The notes beneath the pieces were generated by a model that searched no databases, was not told the DNA's origin, and worked only from the letters and a program-made list of their open reading frames with translations. From the NCBI RefSeq assembly GCF_900142085.1, contig NZ_FQZQ01000018.1, positions 17,777 to 81,776 of the forward strand: a stretch of DNA of 64,000 nucleotides. Reading direction: 5' to 3'. Every line of letters begins with the position of its first letter. Within the stretch, counting starts at the first letter, position 1. This document shows, in pieces, positions 1 through 9,210 of the stretch. Both the position numbers and the translations under genes were made by a program. This stretch comes from Shimia gijangensis. Lineage in GTDB: Bacteria; Pseudomonadota; Alphaproteobacteria; Rhodobacterales; Rhodobacteraceae.

Positions 1-768
1 CGCTCGGTTCTGATGGGGATTTCCCGAGAGGGACGTCGCATCACCAGCCACGTGCGGCGCACCGAAATTCGCCCCGGTGATATTCTGTTGGTGTTGGTGC
101 CTAAAGATCGCGGCGGCGATGTGACCGAATGGTTGGGATGTTTGCCGCTGGCCGACAAAGGCTATGTCGTCACCGACAACAAAAAGGTCTGGCTGGCCAT
201 CGGCCTGTTTGGTGGCGCGGTGCTCGCGGCCTCAGTTGGGCTGATCTATTTGCCGGTGGCTTTGGGCATCGTGGTGGTCGCCTATGTGCTGACGAAAATC
301 ATGCCAATCTCAGAGCTTTATGACCATATTGAATGGCCGGTCGTGGTTTTGCTTGGGTCCATGATCCCGCTGGGCGCTGCCTTGGAGCAGGCGGGTGGCA
401 CCAAATTAATCGCGGATTCATTGGTCGGCCTGACGAATGGCATGCCCGCATGGGCGGTGCTGACTGTCTTGATGATCGTGACGATGACCCTGTCTGATGT
501 GTTAAACAACACAGCCACCACAATTGTGGCCGCACCCGTGGGCATCCAGATGGCCAACACGCTGGGCGTGTCGCCCGATCCTTTTTTGATGGCCGTCGCT
601 GTGGCAGCGTCATCCGCATTCCTGACCCCGATTGGGCACAAGAACAACACCCTGATCCTTGGCCCCGGCGGATATCGCTTTGGCGATTATTGGCGCATGG
701 GTTTGCCGTTGGAAATTCTGGTCGTGGCGGTGTCTGTGCCTGCTATTCTGGTGTTCTGGCCGCTTTAA
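1..768 (+). CDS. SLC13-type anion permease, C-terminal part (5' end outside window)
   Basis: The reading frame is open from base 1, so the start lies upstream. The first ~55 residues look like the end of a TrkA-C/RCK_C regulatory domain (IRPGDILLVLVPKD). About six hydrophobic segments follow, with the family signature SDVLNNTATT and then LTPIGHKNNTLILGPGGY. This order (cytoplasmic TrkA-C domain between two membrane halves) is that of the SLC13/DASS-like permeases of bacteria, which move sulfate, dicarboxylates or similar anions with Na+. The substrate cannot be read from this fragment. Its TAA stop overlaps the stop codon of the convergent GAPDH gene by two bases, so no room remains for a terminator. 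Confidence 0.8.
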   Translation, partial: RSVLMGISREGRRITSHVRRTEIRPGDILLVLVPKDRGGDVTEWLGCLPLADKGYVVTDNKKVWLAIGLFGGAVLAASVGLIYLPVALGIVVVAYVLTKIMPISELYDHIEWPVVVLLGSMIPLGAALEQAGGTKLIADSLVGLTNGMPAWAVLTVLMIVTMTLSDVLNNTATTIVAAPVGIQMANTLGVSPDPFLMAVAVAASSAFLTPIGHKNNTLILGPGGYRFGDYWRMGLPLEILVVAVSVPAILVFWPL

Positions 769-1763
769 CGACACCCCATCAGGCGGGCCATATCCAGCAT
801 CCGACAGGAAAAACCCCATTCATTGTCGTACCAGCCAAAGACACGCAGCAAGCCCCCCACAGAAACAGACGTTTCTTGTGCTGACAGGATCAAGGATTCA
901 GGCCGCATGCGCAAATCGGTGGAAACCAAAGGCTTTTCCGTCCAGCCAATCAAATGTGCCTTGTCCGCTTCGGCCTTGAGCAATGTGTTCACCCCATCCT
1001 GCGTTGTTGGCTTGTCGGTCTGAATAGTGAGATCAATCGCAGACACGCTGGCCGTTGGAACACGGATCGCACGCGCAAGTACCCGACCTGCAAGATCGGG
1101 CAAGACCTGGTCGATCAAACGGCCAGCACTTGTGGTGGTCGGCACCATAGAAAGCGCTGCCGCCCGGGATCGGGCCAGATCGGCGCGGGGTTTATCGACA
1201 GTGGGTTGGCTGCCGGTATAACAATGCACAGTTGTCATGTGACCACTGATCAGGCCGTATTCTGCATCCAGAAGTTTGAGAAGTGGGGCCAGAGCATTGG
1301 TTGTGCACGACGCGTTTGAAACAATCCGGTGATCGCCAAGCGCGGCCTCGTTTGCCCCTATCACAAGGGTCACATCCGCCTCATCCGAAGGCCCTGAAAT
1401 CAACACAGATTTTGCGCCCGCCTCAAGCCCCCGTTCTGCCATATCCCGGGTTCCGGCCATGCCGGTGCATTCCAGAACGACGTCCACATTTCTTAGGTCG
1501 AGATCACGCAGATCATGCACATCGTGGAACGGGATCGCGTGTCCATCAAGGATCAAAGCCTTGTCGGCGGTTTCGACCGCGCCCAGATAGGTGCCGAACA
1601 CGCTATCGTATTCAAAAAGATAGGCGCAGGTTTCCAGCGGCTCAATGTCGTTGATGCCGATGATTTCAATGTCCGAATGCTCACCCTTGGCCAGAATACG
1701 CAGCAACGTCCGTCCAATTCGGCCAAAACCATTCATAAAGATGCGGGTTTTCTGATCGGTCAT
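765..1763 (-). CDS. gap: Glyceraldehyde-3-phosphate dehydrogenase (type I)
   Basis: The 332-residue protein has the full type I GAPDH layout: NAD-binding NGFGRIGR at residues 11-18, a ligand loop GINDIE with Asp39 that favours NAD over NADP, the catalytic SNASCTTN block with Cys153, and His180 in HCYTGSQPT. It oxidises glyceraldehyde-3-phosphate in glycolysis, or runs in reverse for gluconeogenesis. A strong Shine-Dalgarno (AGGAGG, about 6 bases before ATG) fixes the start. It stands alone rather than with pgk or tkt. Roseobacters often carry several gap paralogues, and I cannot tell from sequence which one this is. The central sequence is somewhat divergent from textbook GapA. Confidence 0.95.
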   Translation of the reverse strand: MTDQKTRIFMNGFGRIGRTLLRILAKGEHSDIEIIGINDIEPLETCAYLFEYDSVFGTYLGAVETADKALILDGHAIPFHDVHDLRDLDLRNVDVVLECTGMAGTRDMAERGLEAGAKSVLISGPSDEADVTLVIGANEAALGDHRIVSNASCTTNALAPLLKLLDAEYGLISGHMTTVHCYTGSQPTVDKPRADLARSRAAALSMVPTTTSAGRLIDQVLPDLAGRVLARAIRVPTASVSAIDLTIQTDKPTTQDGVNTLLKAEADKAHLIGWTEKPLVSTDLRMRPESLILSAQETSVSVGGLLRVFGWYDNEWGFSCRMLDMARLMGCR

Positions 1764-1842
1764 GCGCGCCTCCTGTGGGTTGAGACGTTATCGACGGGTT
1801 TACCCTGCAAAAGCCAGTGTATTTTTGTGATGACGGGCATCA

Positions 1843-1880
1843 AGGGGCGTTGCCCCTCGGTCGGCGTGCCAAGGCACGCC
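1843..1880 (-). terminator. Paired hairpins downstream of allE (possible terminator)
   Basis: Two adjacent perfect stems lie between allE and gap: AGGGGC/GCCCCT at 1843-1857 with a 3-base loop, and GGCGTGCC/GGCACGCC at 1863-1880 with a 2-base loop. Neither is followed by a convincing T tract on the minus strand. They may end allE transcription, protect mRNA ends, or be a dispersed palindromic repeat. Confidence 0.4.
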
Positions 1881-1921
1881 GCTCTGACCTCATAGTACTT
1901 TGGAAATAATGAAGCCGGGTC

Positions 1922-2743
1922 TCAGCCAAGCTTCATATGGCGATTGACGTCTTTGTAGAGGAGATAGCGGAACCGACCCGGCCCACCAGCATAGCAGGCT
2001 TGTGGGCAGAAGGCGCGCAGCCACATGTAGTCACCGGCCTCAACTTCGACCCAATCCTGATTGAGACGGTAAACTGCTTTGCCTTCGAGCACATATAGTC
2101 CGTGCTCCATCACATGGGTTTCCGGAAATGGGATCACGCCGCCGGGTTCAAATGTCACGATGGTCACGTGCATGTCATGGCGCAGATCGGTTGGATCCAC
2201 AAAACGCGTCGTTCCCCAAGCTTTGTCGGTTCCGGGCATCCATGTGGGCTCAATTTCTTTTTCATTGGCGACAAAGGCTTCGGGTTTTTCTAACCCATCC
2301 ACAGCATCATAGGCCTTCCGAATCCAATGAAACTTGGCAAGTTCTTCGCTGTTGTTCTTGAGCGTCCACTGACAACCCGCCGGCAAATAGGCATACCCAC
2401 CCTCGGCCAGAATATGCGGTTCACCTTCGACTGTTAGGGTCACTTCCCCGCCGGTAACAAACAGCACCCCTTGGGCGTTACTGTCCAACTCAGGCCGCTC
2501 ACTTCCGCCGCCGGGCGCCACTTCAGCGATATAGTGCGAAAAGGTTTCCGCAAACCCCGACAATGGCCGTGCAATCACCCAGAAACGTGCCTCACTCCAA
2601 AATGGCAAGAAGGACGTAACAATATCTGTCATCGTGCCACGCGGGATCACCGCATAGGCATCGGTGAACATCGCGCGATCTGTCAAAAGTTGCGTTTGCG
2701 GCGGCAGGCCGCCCGCTGGGGTGTAGTATGTCGGGTTGCTCAT
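1922..2743 (-). CDS. allE: (S)-ureidoglycine aminohydrolase
   Basis: This bicupin-type enzyme releases ammonia from (S)-ureidoglycine in allantoin/purine breakdown. The N-terminus NPTYYTPAGGLPPQTQLL is characteristic of AllE/YlbA. The C-terminal cupin holds the metal-site pattern ETHVMEHG, with further ligand-like residues in FCPQACY. Upstream in-frame ATGs exist at 2824 and 2749. I chose 2743 because the product then begins MSNPTYY, as in the family, and a GAG lies about 8 bases before it. Length is 273 residues, close to the usual ~260. It is a lone purine-catabolism gene here; the pathway partners are not in the window. Confidence 0.9.
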   Translation of the reverse strand: MSNPTYYTPAGGLPPQTQLLTDRAMFTDAYAVIPRGTMTDIVTSFLPFWSEARFWVIARPLSGFAETFSHYIAEVAPGGGSERPELDSNAQGVLFVTGGEVTLTVEGEPHILAEGGYAYLPAGCQWTLKNNSEELAKFHWIRKAYDAVDGLEKPEAFVANEKEIEPTWMPGTDKAWGTTRFVDPTDLRHDMHVTIVTFEPGGVIPFPETHVMEHGLYVLEGKAVYRLNQDWVEVEAGDYMWLRAFCPQACYAGGPGRFRYLLYKDVNRHMKLG

Positions 2744-2863
2744 CGTCATATCTCGGCTGTTCCGGGGTGGTGGCATCATGGCCCACGATCCCATCGGGGT
2801 CCAATGCCAAGCGACTGAGTCCACCTTGAAAGATTAACTTGGTTTATTTGATAATCACGCGAC

Positions 2864-3517
2864 CTACAGCGGTTCGATAAGCTCGGGGCCGCAGGCGCGG
2901 TTTGAATTCACTGCCCGATCCACCTGATGAAACTGCAACAGATCATCAGGCGCCGCCTGCATCAGTTTTGCCGCGCCGTGCCCTTCTTCGCCCAACCAAA
3001 GCGGCCAGTCTTCGTGACTGACAATGACCGGCATGCGGTGATGTATCGAAGACATGGTCTTGTTCGCCCCGGTTGTAACAATGGCGCAGGTGTCGAACGT
3101 CAGGTCTTCAAAACTCCAGTTTTGCCAGATACCGGCCAAAGCCAGAGGACCCTGACTGTGAATATACCAAGGCCACCGCACACCGTCGTCGTCCTTGGTC
3201 CATTCATAAAAGCCCGTCACAGGGATCAGGCAACGGCTTTCCCGGCAGGCCGCGCGAAAAGCTGGTTTTTCGGCAATGGTTTCAGCACGCGCATTGATCA
3301 GCAATGGCCCGCCTTCCGTGGCCTTGTACCAATGCGGCAGGAACCCCCAGCGCATCGCCACCAATCTGCGCCCGTTTTCCGAACCGCGCACCACATGCAC
3401 TTGCGTTGTCGGGCACACGTTGAAATTCGGCACATCAGGCAGATCGTTTGCCGGTGCCGCAGAAAACAGCTGCGCCATCGCGTCATGGGGTAAGGTGATT
3501 GCAAATCTGCCGCACAT
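2864..3517 (-). CDS. yedK: SRAP/HMCES-type abasic-site processing protein
   Basis: All residues known to be needed in E. coli YedK are present at the same numbers: Cys2 (MCGRFA), Asn75 and Arg77 (NARAET), Glu105 (GFYEW) and His160 (HHRMPV). Proteins of this family form a thiazolidine crosslink through Cys2 with abasic sites in single-stranded DNA and shield them during replication. The 217-residue length is normal. The start is certain because the catalytic Cys must be residue 2. It is divergent from the first sulfotransferase gene, with only ~60 bases between the two starts, so they share a small promoter region. Confidence 0.93.
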   Translation of the reverse strand: MCGRFAITLPHDAMAQLFSAAPANDLPDVPNFNVCPTTQVHVVRGSENGRRLVAMRWGFLPHWYKATEGGPLLINARAETIAEKPAFRAACRESRCLIPVTGFYEWTKDDDGVRWPWYIHSQGPLALAGIWQNWSFEDLTFDTCAIVTTGANKTMSSIHHRMPVIVSHEDWPLWLGEEGHGAAKLMQAAPDDLLQFHQVDRAVNSNRACGPELIEPL

Positions 3518-3579
3518 GTATACATCCTAACACCGGGTCGTTTAAGGCTCATACTGGAATTTTCGCAAAGGTCGTGATC

Positions 3580-5325
3580 ATGGCAGTCACTCATCAGCAA
3601 CACGCACAAAAAGTCATGTCTCTGATGAATGCAGGACAGTTTGTCCAAGCCGCAAAGGCCGCAAAGGCCGCACTTAAAAAGTTCCCCCGCGAAGGTAACT
3701 TTGCCAACGCTGCCGGTATGGCCATGGCCCAATCCGGAAACCTGCGCGAAGCCATCAGCTTTTTCTCCAAAGCTCTTAAGATCACACCCGGCGATCCGGG
3801 CGTTCAGGATAACCTTATTCAGGCACTTGTGATGACCGATCAGCACACCAAGGCCAACGAGCTGATTGACAAGCTTTTGCCCCGCCGTGCCGACCCATCC
3901 CAGTTGTACCACCTCAAAGCCTCGTCTTGCGCCCGTCAGGGAAATCCCGAAGCGGTAATCGAAGCTGCGAGCAAGGCCATTGCGGCCAGTCCCAAAATGT
4001 CTCTGTCCTACAACATCAGAGGCATCGCCCATACTGACCTGGGGCAAGACGAGCTGGCCTATGCAGATTTCGAAATTGCACATGAACTGACTCCGGCTGA
4101 TCCGGATCCCCTTGCCAATATGGGTATTCCGCTGTCCAGATTGGACCGCACAGACGAGGCGATGGTCGCTATTGAAACGGCACTGACACTGCGGCCGGAC
4201 CATATCAACGCAAACCATCGATATGCGGTGCAACTGGCCGAAGTTGGTCGGGTTGAAGATGCGATTGCCCAGTATCACAAGCTGTTAGAGATAGATCCGT
4301 TGCACGGCGAAGCCTATTCAGAACTGGTGCTGACGCAGTCCAAAGACCGCAATGCAGAATTGGAGCCCAAGCTGCGCACGGCTATCGCCAAATCGCCGAA
4401 GAAAGCCCCGGTGCAGATCTATTTGAACCTTGGTATGGGCAACTTGTTGTATCAACAGGGCAACTTTGAACAGGCAGGCCGTTTCTTGGCGGCGTCCAAC
4501 GCACTTTCAGCCCAGATGAGACCCTATGATCGCACTGTCGCCGAGGCAGAGTTTGATCGCATCGTTTCGATGTTCCCTGCCGGTGATCTGGCTCCTGAAA
4601 CCGGGGATATCGATGCTCCGCAGCCAATTTTCGTGCTTGGGCAGCCACGGTCAGGCACGACCCTGACCGAGATGATCCTCACGTCGCATCCCGACGTGCA
4701 GTCCTGTGGAGAGCTGCCGGGTGTCGGCAAGATCACATTGCCAATTGTCGAAGGTCAAGAGACGTTCGATGCGGCGACTTTTGCCCGCGAGTATCGTCAG
4801 AGATTGCCAAAAATGGACCCGGGCACATTGGCCTTTGTCGACAAAATGCCTGCCAATTATCGGTTCATAGGCTTCTTGCTTCATGCTTTTCCCAATGCAG
4901 GCATTGTACATATCGCCCGCGATCCGCGTGATGTGGCGCTTTCGATGTGGCGCAGCCATTTCCCGTCGGGGTGGCTGAATTTCACCTTTGAACTCAAAGC
5001 GATGGCGTTTAACGCCAACCTGTACCAACGCTATATGCAACATTGGAACACTTTGTACGGCGACCGTATTTTGACGTTGAACTATCGCGACATTGTCTCT
5101 GACGTTGAGGCCGCCAGCCACCAGTTAGCCGAGCAATGTGGCGTTGACTGGATACCCGAGATGGCCTCTCCAGAGCGCAACAAGGCAAAGGTACGCACAG
5201 CGTCTGTCGTGCAAGTCCGCCAAGGAGTTCACAAAAAATCCCTCGGTGGATGGCGCGCAATGGAACCGTCGCTACGACCCTTTATTGATGCGCTCGACCG
5301 GGACTTGTGGCCCGACCTGGATTGA
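3580..5325 (+). CDS. TPR-sulfotransferase fusion, copy 1 of 3
   Basis: The 581-residue protein has about nine TPR-like helical repeats in residues 1-335 and a Sulfotransfer_3-type domain at about 347-575. The PAPS 5'-phosphosulfate loop is GQPRSGTTL (354-362). The 3'-phosphate site is RDPRDVALSMW (about 447-457), and DKMP at 421-424 is also typical. No signal peptide or membrane segment is seen, so it should act in the cytoplasm. The longer frame from 3499 was rejected because AAAGG sits 9 bases before ATG 3580, and this start makes the length match the two paralogues downstream. The family transfers sulfate from PAPS to an acceptor. The acceptor (protein Tyr, glycan or small molecule) is unknown, and no glycan cluster is adjacent. 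Confidence 0.88.
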   Translation: MAVTHQQHAQKVMSLMNAGQFVQAAKAAKAALKKFPREGNFANAAGMAMAQSGNLREAISFFSKALKITPGDPGVQDNLIQALVMTDQHTKANELIDKLLPRRADPSQLYHLKASSCARQGNPEAVIEAASKAIAASPKMSLSYNIRGIAHTDLGQDELAYADFEIAHELTPADPDPLANMGIPLSRLDRTDEAMVAIETALTLRPDHINANHRYAVQLAEVGRVEDAIAQYHKLLEIDPLHGEAYSELVLTQSKDRNAELEPKLRTAIAKSPKKAPVQIYLNLGMGNLLYQQGNFEQAGRFLAASNALSAQMRPYDRTVAEAEFDRIVSMFPAGDLAPETGDIDAPQPIFVLGQPRSGTTLTEMILTSHPDVQSCGELPGVGKITLPIVEGQETFDAATFAREYRQRLPKMDPGTLAFVDKMPANYRFIGFLLHAFPNAGIVHIARDPRDVALSMWRSHFPSGWLNFTFELKAMAFNANLYQRYMQHWNTLYGDRILTLNYRDIVSDVEAASHQLAEQCGVDWIPEMASPERNKAKVRTASVVQVRQGVHKKSLGGWRAMEPSLRPFIDALDRDLWPDLD

Positions 5326-5334
5326 GGGGCAAAA

Positions 5335-7086
5335 ATGCAAAACCCGTTGCAACAAACCGCCGAGAAAATAGCAGCTCAGCTCGACGCCGGGCAGTTTAAG
5401 TTCGCAGCCAAGTCGGCGCGAGCGGCCTTTAAGAAACATCCCAAGTCTGGTGAATTTGCAAATCTGGCAGGCAGCGCATTGTCCAATCTGGGGCAACACC
5501 CACTGGCCAGCAGCTATTTTTTGAAGGCCTTGAAACTGTCACCCGGACATGAAGAGCTTCAAAACAATCTTGTTCAGTCGCTGATCATGGCGGATCAACG
5601 TGACAAGGCTCGAGAGTTGATCGACCGCTTTCTCACCAACCGCGATGCCCCGGCACATTTGTACTTTCTGCGCGCGTTGTCGCACAATGACCAAGGCGAA
5701 GAGCAAGCCGTGATTGAGGCAGCATCACAGGCCCTGCAACATGCGCCTGAAATGGTTCCCGCATTGAACATCCGGGGGCTGGCGCTGGCGGAAATTGGTG
5801 AAATTGATGAAGGGTTGGCCGATCTGGAGAAAGCTCAGGCTCTCAATCCGACGGATCCTGATACTTTGACCTATATCAGCCCCCTTCTGGCCAAACGCCT
5901 TCGCAACGAAGAGGCTTATCAAGTCGCCCTGAAGGCAGTGCAGCTTGCGCCTAACCACTTTGGCGCGCGCTACAACCTGGCCAGCCAACTCACTACCATG
6001 GGTCGCTTTGAAGAAGCCGCTGAGCATTTCTACAAGGTGCTCGACCTTAACCCCACACATGGCTTTGCTTTGTTTGAGCTTGCCCAATCTCAGACCCGGG
6101 ACCAGAACGAGGCCTTTTTACCTCAACTTCAGGCCGCGCTGGGTAAAACACGACGAAATTCATTTGATTTTGTGCTCGCGAGTTTCGGGCTTGGCAATAT
6201 CCTGTTGCGACAGGGGGACGAACGCGGCGCGACAAAACATCTGGCCATGGCCAACAAAGCTGCGGCCAGTCTACGCCCCTATGACCCGGCCCATGCAGAG
6301 CGTGAGTTTGAGGCCATTTGTGAACATTCCAAAGGTTTGAAACAGACCGGCACATCTGAGGGAAACACCACGCTTCAACCCATTTTTGTGCTGGGACAAC
6401 CACGGTCAGGCACAACTTTGACCGAGATGATCCTGACGGCCCATTCGGATGTGATCAGCTGTGGAGAGCTGGAAGCCGGCCCAGACGCAATGGTAGCATT
6501 TGAAGACTATTCACGGCCTTTTGATGCTGACCTGTTCAAATTACGATATCTGCGTCATCTGCCAGCCGACACAAAAGGCGCCAACCGATTTGTCGATAAA
6601 ATGCCGGGAAACTATAGGTTCATTGGTCATTTGCTGACCGCTTTTCCTGAGGCTCGGGTCGTGCACATAGCCCGGGACCCACGCGATGTCGCGTGGTCAA
6701 TGTGGCGCAATTATTTCTTCGGAAACTGGATGAATTTTACATATAATATGAACTGGATGGCCCACCAGGCGAACTTGTATCGCCGCTATATGAACCTATG
6801 GGATCAGCGGTATCCGGACCAGATCTTGTCTCTGGACTATGCCGATATTGTTGCAGATGTCGAACTCGCCAGCCGCAAATTGGCCGATTTCTGCGGACTA
6901 AACTGGACTGAAGCTATGGCCGCGCCCGAGAAAAACGCGGCTCAGGTGAATACGGCCTCAGTCGTTCAAGTCCGTCAGGGCGTTCACAAGAAATCCGTCG
7001 GCGGGTGGCGGGCAATGGAACCATCGCTGCGGCCTTTCAATGACGCACTCGACCGGGATTTGTGGCCCGAACTTGATCTCGACTAA
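5335..7086 (+). CDS. TPR-sulfotransferase fusion, copy 2 of 3
   Basis: This 583-residue paralogue starts 9 bases after copy 1 and its Shine-Dalgarno (GAGGGG) overlaps the end of that gene, so the two are co-transcribed. It has the same layout: N-terminal TPR array (AGQFKFAAKSARAAFKK opens it) and a C-terminal sulfotransferase domain with GQPRSGTTLTEMIL and RDPRDVAWSMWRNYF. The C-terminal block VRQGVHKKSVGGWRAMEPS is almost the same as in copy 1 in protein, while the codons differ at many silent positions. That points to an old duplication under purifying selection. The TPR half is much more diverged, which suggests different partners or acceptors. Function beyond the family is unknown. Confidence 0.88.
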   Translation: MQNPLQQTAEKIAAQLDAGQFKFAAKSARAAFKKHPKSGEFANLAGSALSNLGQHPLASSYFLKALKLSPGHEELQNNLVQSLIMADQRDKARELIDRFLTNRDAPAHLYFLRALSHNDQGEEQAVIEAASQALQHAPEMVPALNIRGLALAEIGEIDEGLADLEKAQALNPTDPDTLTYISPLLAKRLRNEEAYQVALKAVQLAPNHFGARYNLASQLTTMGRFEEAAEHFYKVLDLNPTHGFALFELAQSQTRDQNEAFLPQLQAALGKTRRNSFDFVLASFGLGNILLRQGDERGATKHLAMANKAAASLRPYDPAHAEREFEAICEHSKGLKQTGTSEGNTTLQPIFVLGQPRSGTTLTEMILTAHSDVISCGELEAGPDAMVAFEDYSRPFDADLFKLRYLRHLPADTKGANRFVDKMPGNYRFIGHLLTAFPEARVVHIARDPRDVAWSMWRNYFFGNWMNFTYNMNWMAHQANLYRRYMNLWDQRYPDQILSLDYADIVADVELASRKLADFCGLNWTEAMAAPEKNAAQVNTASVVQVRQGVHKKSVGGWRAMEPSLRPFNDALDRDLWPELDLD

Positions 7087-7104
7087 TCAAAAGGTGATTT
7101 GACA

Positions 7105-8844
7105 ATGGCAAATCCGGCGCAGATTCAGATGCAAAAAATCACCGCCCAGATGCGCGCGGGACAATTCACTGGGGCTGCGAAAACCGCCACCGCCGCATTT
7201 AAGAAATTTCCTCGTGAAATCGGTTTTGCCAATGCTGCAGGGTCGGCACACGCCCAGGCCGGGAATTTCCCGCAAGCCGTTTCGTTTTTCAACAAAGCTC
7301 TGGCGCTTGCGCCCGGTGATGCGGGCACACAAGACAACCTTCTGAGGGTCCTTGTTCAAGCCGGGCGTGCTGAAAAGGCGCTGGAATTAGTTGACCGCCT
7401 TTTGAAAAAGCGCGATGAAACCGTACCTTTGATGATCCTGAAGGCAAATGCCGAAATGGCACTCGAACGGTTCCATGACGCCATTGCCACCACATCTCAA
7501 GCTCTTGAAAGTGAAACTAAAATTTCCGAGATCTGGGCCCTCAGAGGCGCGGCCCATGATTGTGTAAGAGAGGACGATGCAGCGATTGCGGATTTTCAAC
7601 AAGCCTTTGATCTTGCGCCATCGGACCCAACTCCGCTTGTAAACATGGCCGAGCCTTTGACCCGACGCCATCGCACGGACGATGCACTTGCTGTCTTGCA
7701 ACAGGCTCTTCAAATTCGCCCGTCAGATTTGCGAGCCCGAAGGTTTTTGGCAATTCAGCTTGCTCAAGCAGGGCAAGGCGAAGCCGCCAAGGCCGAGTAT
7801 CATCGCCTGATCGAAGCCGATCCCTTGGACGCACAAAGTTTTCGAGCCTTGGTTCTTGCGCAAACGGCGGAAGAAAACACAAAGCTCAAACCTGCACTTG
7901 AGGCTGCGTTGAAGCAGCTTCCTCAGAAATCCGAGGGGCAAGCGTCGTTAAACTTTGCCATGGGCAACTTATTGTTCCAGCACAAAGATTATGAAGGCGC
8001 GGCTTCCGCTCTGGCCCGGGCAAATTCCCTGACTGCCAAAACACGCCCCTTCAACAAAAAAGTGGCAGAGGCAGAATTTGAAACGCTGACCCGAAAACTG
8101 ACTTCGACAAATGACCGTGACCCTGAGGTCAAATCAATGCCGCGCCCGATATTCATCATCGGGCAGCCCCGCTCGGGAACCACTTTGTGTGAAATGGTCC
8201 TGAGTGCGCATCCTCAGGTGGCAAGTTGCGGTGAAATGGAAGCGGCATCGCGGGTTTTGGATCCCGCATTAAGCAAGGGGGCTTTTGACCCAGTGACCCT
8301 CGCAGCGGCCTTTCAGGACGATCTGCCAGAAGCGGCACTCAAAGTGCAGGCTTTCGTGGATAAAATGCCTGCCAACTATCGGTATGTTGATGCCTTGCTA
8401 AAAACCTTCCCCGACGCAGTATTTGTGCACCTTACCCGGGACCCGCGCGATGTAGCATTGTCGATGTGGAGAAACTTTTTTCCCAATCCTTGGATGAACT
8501 TCACCTTTGATCAGCGTGCTATGGCCTACCAAGCGAACTTGTACCGACGTTACATGACGCATTGGCAAGACTTGTATCCGGATCGCATTTTAACATTAGA
8601 TTACAAAGACATCGTGTCTGACATCGAAGGGGCAAGCCGCGAGATGGCAAAGTTCTGCGGGTTAGACTGGATCGCCGAAATGGCCGCCCCGGAAAAAAAC
8701 ACCGCAATGGTGCGCACGGCGTCCGTGACACAAGTACGTCAAGGGGTTCATCAAAAGTCACTGGGTGGTTGGCGCCGCTTTGAAAAGGCTCTGGCCCCAT
8801 TTTGTGATGCTCTTGATCCAGCGCTTTGGCCCGATCTCGACTAA
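7105..8844 (+). CDS. TPR-sulfotransferase fusion, copy 3 of 3
   Basis: Third paralogue, 579 residues, 18 bases after copy 2. ATG 7105 is preferred over TTG 7099 because AAGGTG lies about 9 bases upstream. TPR repeats fill the first ~330 residues. The sulfotransferase domain has GQPRSGTTLCEMVLSAHP, DKMPANYRYVD and RDPRDVALSMWRNFFP, and ends with VRQGVHQKSLGGWRRFEK. The PAPS-binding residues are intact, so all three copies appear enzymatically competent. The stop overlaps that of the convergent DUF1992 gene. The set looks like one transcription unit starting in the 3518-3579 interval. Confidence 0.88.
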   Translation: MANPAQIQMQKITAQMRAGQFTGAAKTATAAFKKFPREIGFANAAGSAHAQAGNFPQAVSFFNKALALAPGDAGTQDNLLRVLVQAGRAEKALELVDRLLKKRDETVPLMILKANAEMALERFHDAIATTSQALESETKISEIWALRGAAHDCVREDDAAIADFQQAFDLAPSDPTPLVNMAEPLTRRHRTDDALAVLQQALQIRPSDLRARRFLAIQLAQAGQGEAAKAEYHRLIEADPLDAQSFRALVLAQTAEENTKLKPALEAALKQLPQKSEGQASLNFAMGNLLFQHKDYEGAASALARANSLTAKTRPFNKKVAEAEFETLTRKLTSTNDRDPEVKSMPRPIFIIGQPRSGTTLCEMVLSAHPQVASCGEMEAASRVLDPALSKGAFDPVTLAAAFQDDLPEAALKVQAFVDKMPANYRYVDALLKTFPDAVFVHLTRDPRDVALSMWRNFFPNPWMNFTFDQRAMAYQANLYRRYMTHWQDLYPDRILTLDYKDIVSDIEGASREMAKFCGLDWIAEMAAPEKNTAMVRTASVTQVRQGVHQKSLGGWRRFEKALAPFCDALDPALWPDLD

Positions 8845-9146
8845 CGGAAAGACGTGCGCGCGATCTCAAGGCGGGTTTCCATCATCGACATCTCTTTTAG
8901 GATGTCCTGGCGTTGGGTCCGGTCACCGGTTTCGCGCAATTCTTCTCTCAGCCGGCTTAGCTCTCGGCTGATTGAAACGTATTCAGGCACACCGCCACTC
9001 TCCCGAACAAGCCGGTTCAAAAGCGCGTCTTGGGGATCATCCTCCTGAGGCAGCGGTTTGCCCGCCCCTTCGAGATTATCAAAGGCGCCGTCTTTCTGGG
9101 CTTGCTGGATTTTCTGATCAATCAGATCGAATAGCGGATGATCCAT
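8841..9146 (-). CDS. DUF1992 domain protein (DnaJ-C28-like conserved domain)
   Basis: The 101-residue protein begins MDHPLFDLIDQKIQQAQKDG and contains GAGKPL followed by a long charged helix, which is the DUF1992 pattern (a domain shared with eukaryotic DNAJC28). The function of the family is not established. The frame is open much further upstream, but that part overlaps the 5'-nucleotidase gene antiparallel in character. GGAG five bases before ATG 9146 supports this start. It lies just downstream of the terminator of the 5'-nucleotidase gene and ends on the stop codon of the third sulfotransferase gene. Confidence 0.85.
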   Translation of the reverse strand: MDHPLFDLIDQKIQQAQKDGAFDNLEGAGKPLPQEDDPQDALLNRLVRESGGVPEYVSISRELSRLREELRETGDRTQRQDILKEMSMMETRLEIARTSFR

Positions 9147-9157
9147 GAGCACTCCGA

Positions 9158-9189
9158 ATAAAAGACCCCGCCAGTTTCCCGGCGGGGTC
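9158..9189 (-). terminator. Intrinsic terminator of the 5'-nucleotidase gene
   Basis: A perfect 9-bp stem, GACCCCGCC at 9164-9172 and GGCGGGGTC at 9181-9189, with an 8-base loop. On the minus strand it is followed by a T-rich stretch (CTTTTATT). It lies 22 bases after the stop of the 5'-nucleotidase gene. Confidence 0.85.
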
Positions 9190-9210
9190 GCGACTGTCAA
9201 GACAGCGCAT

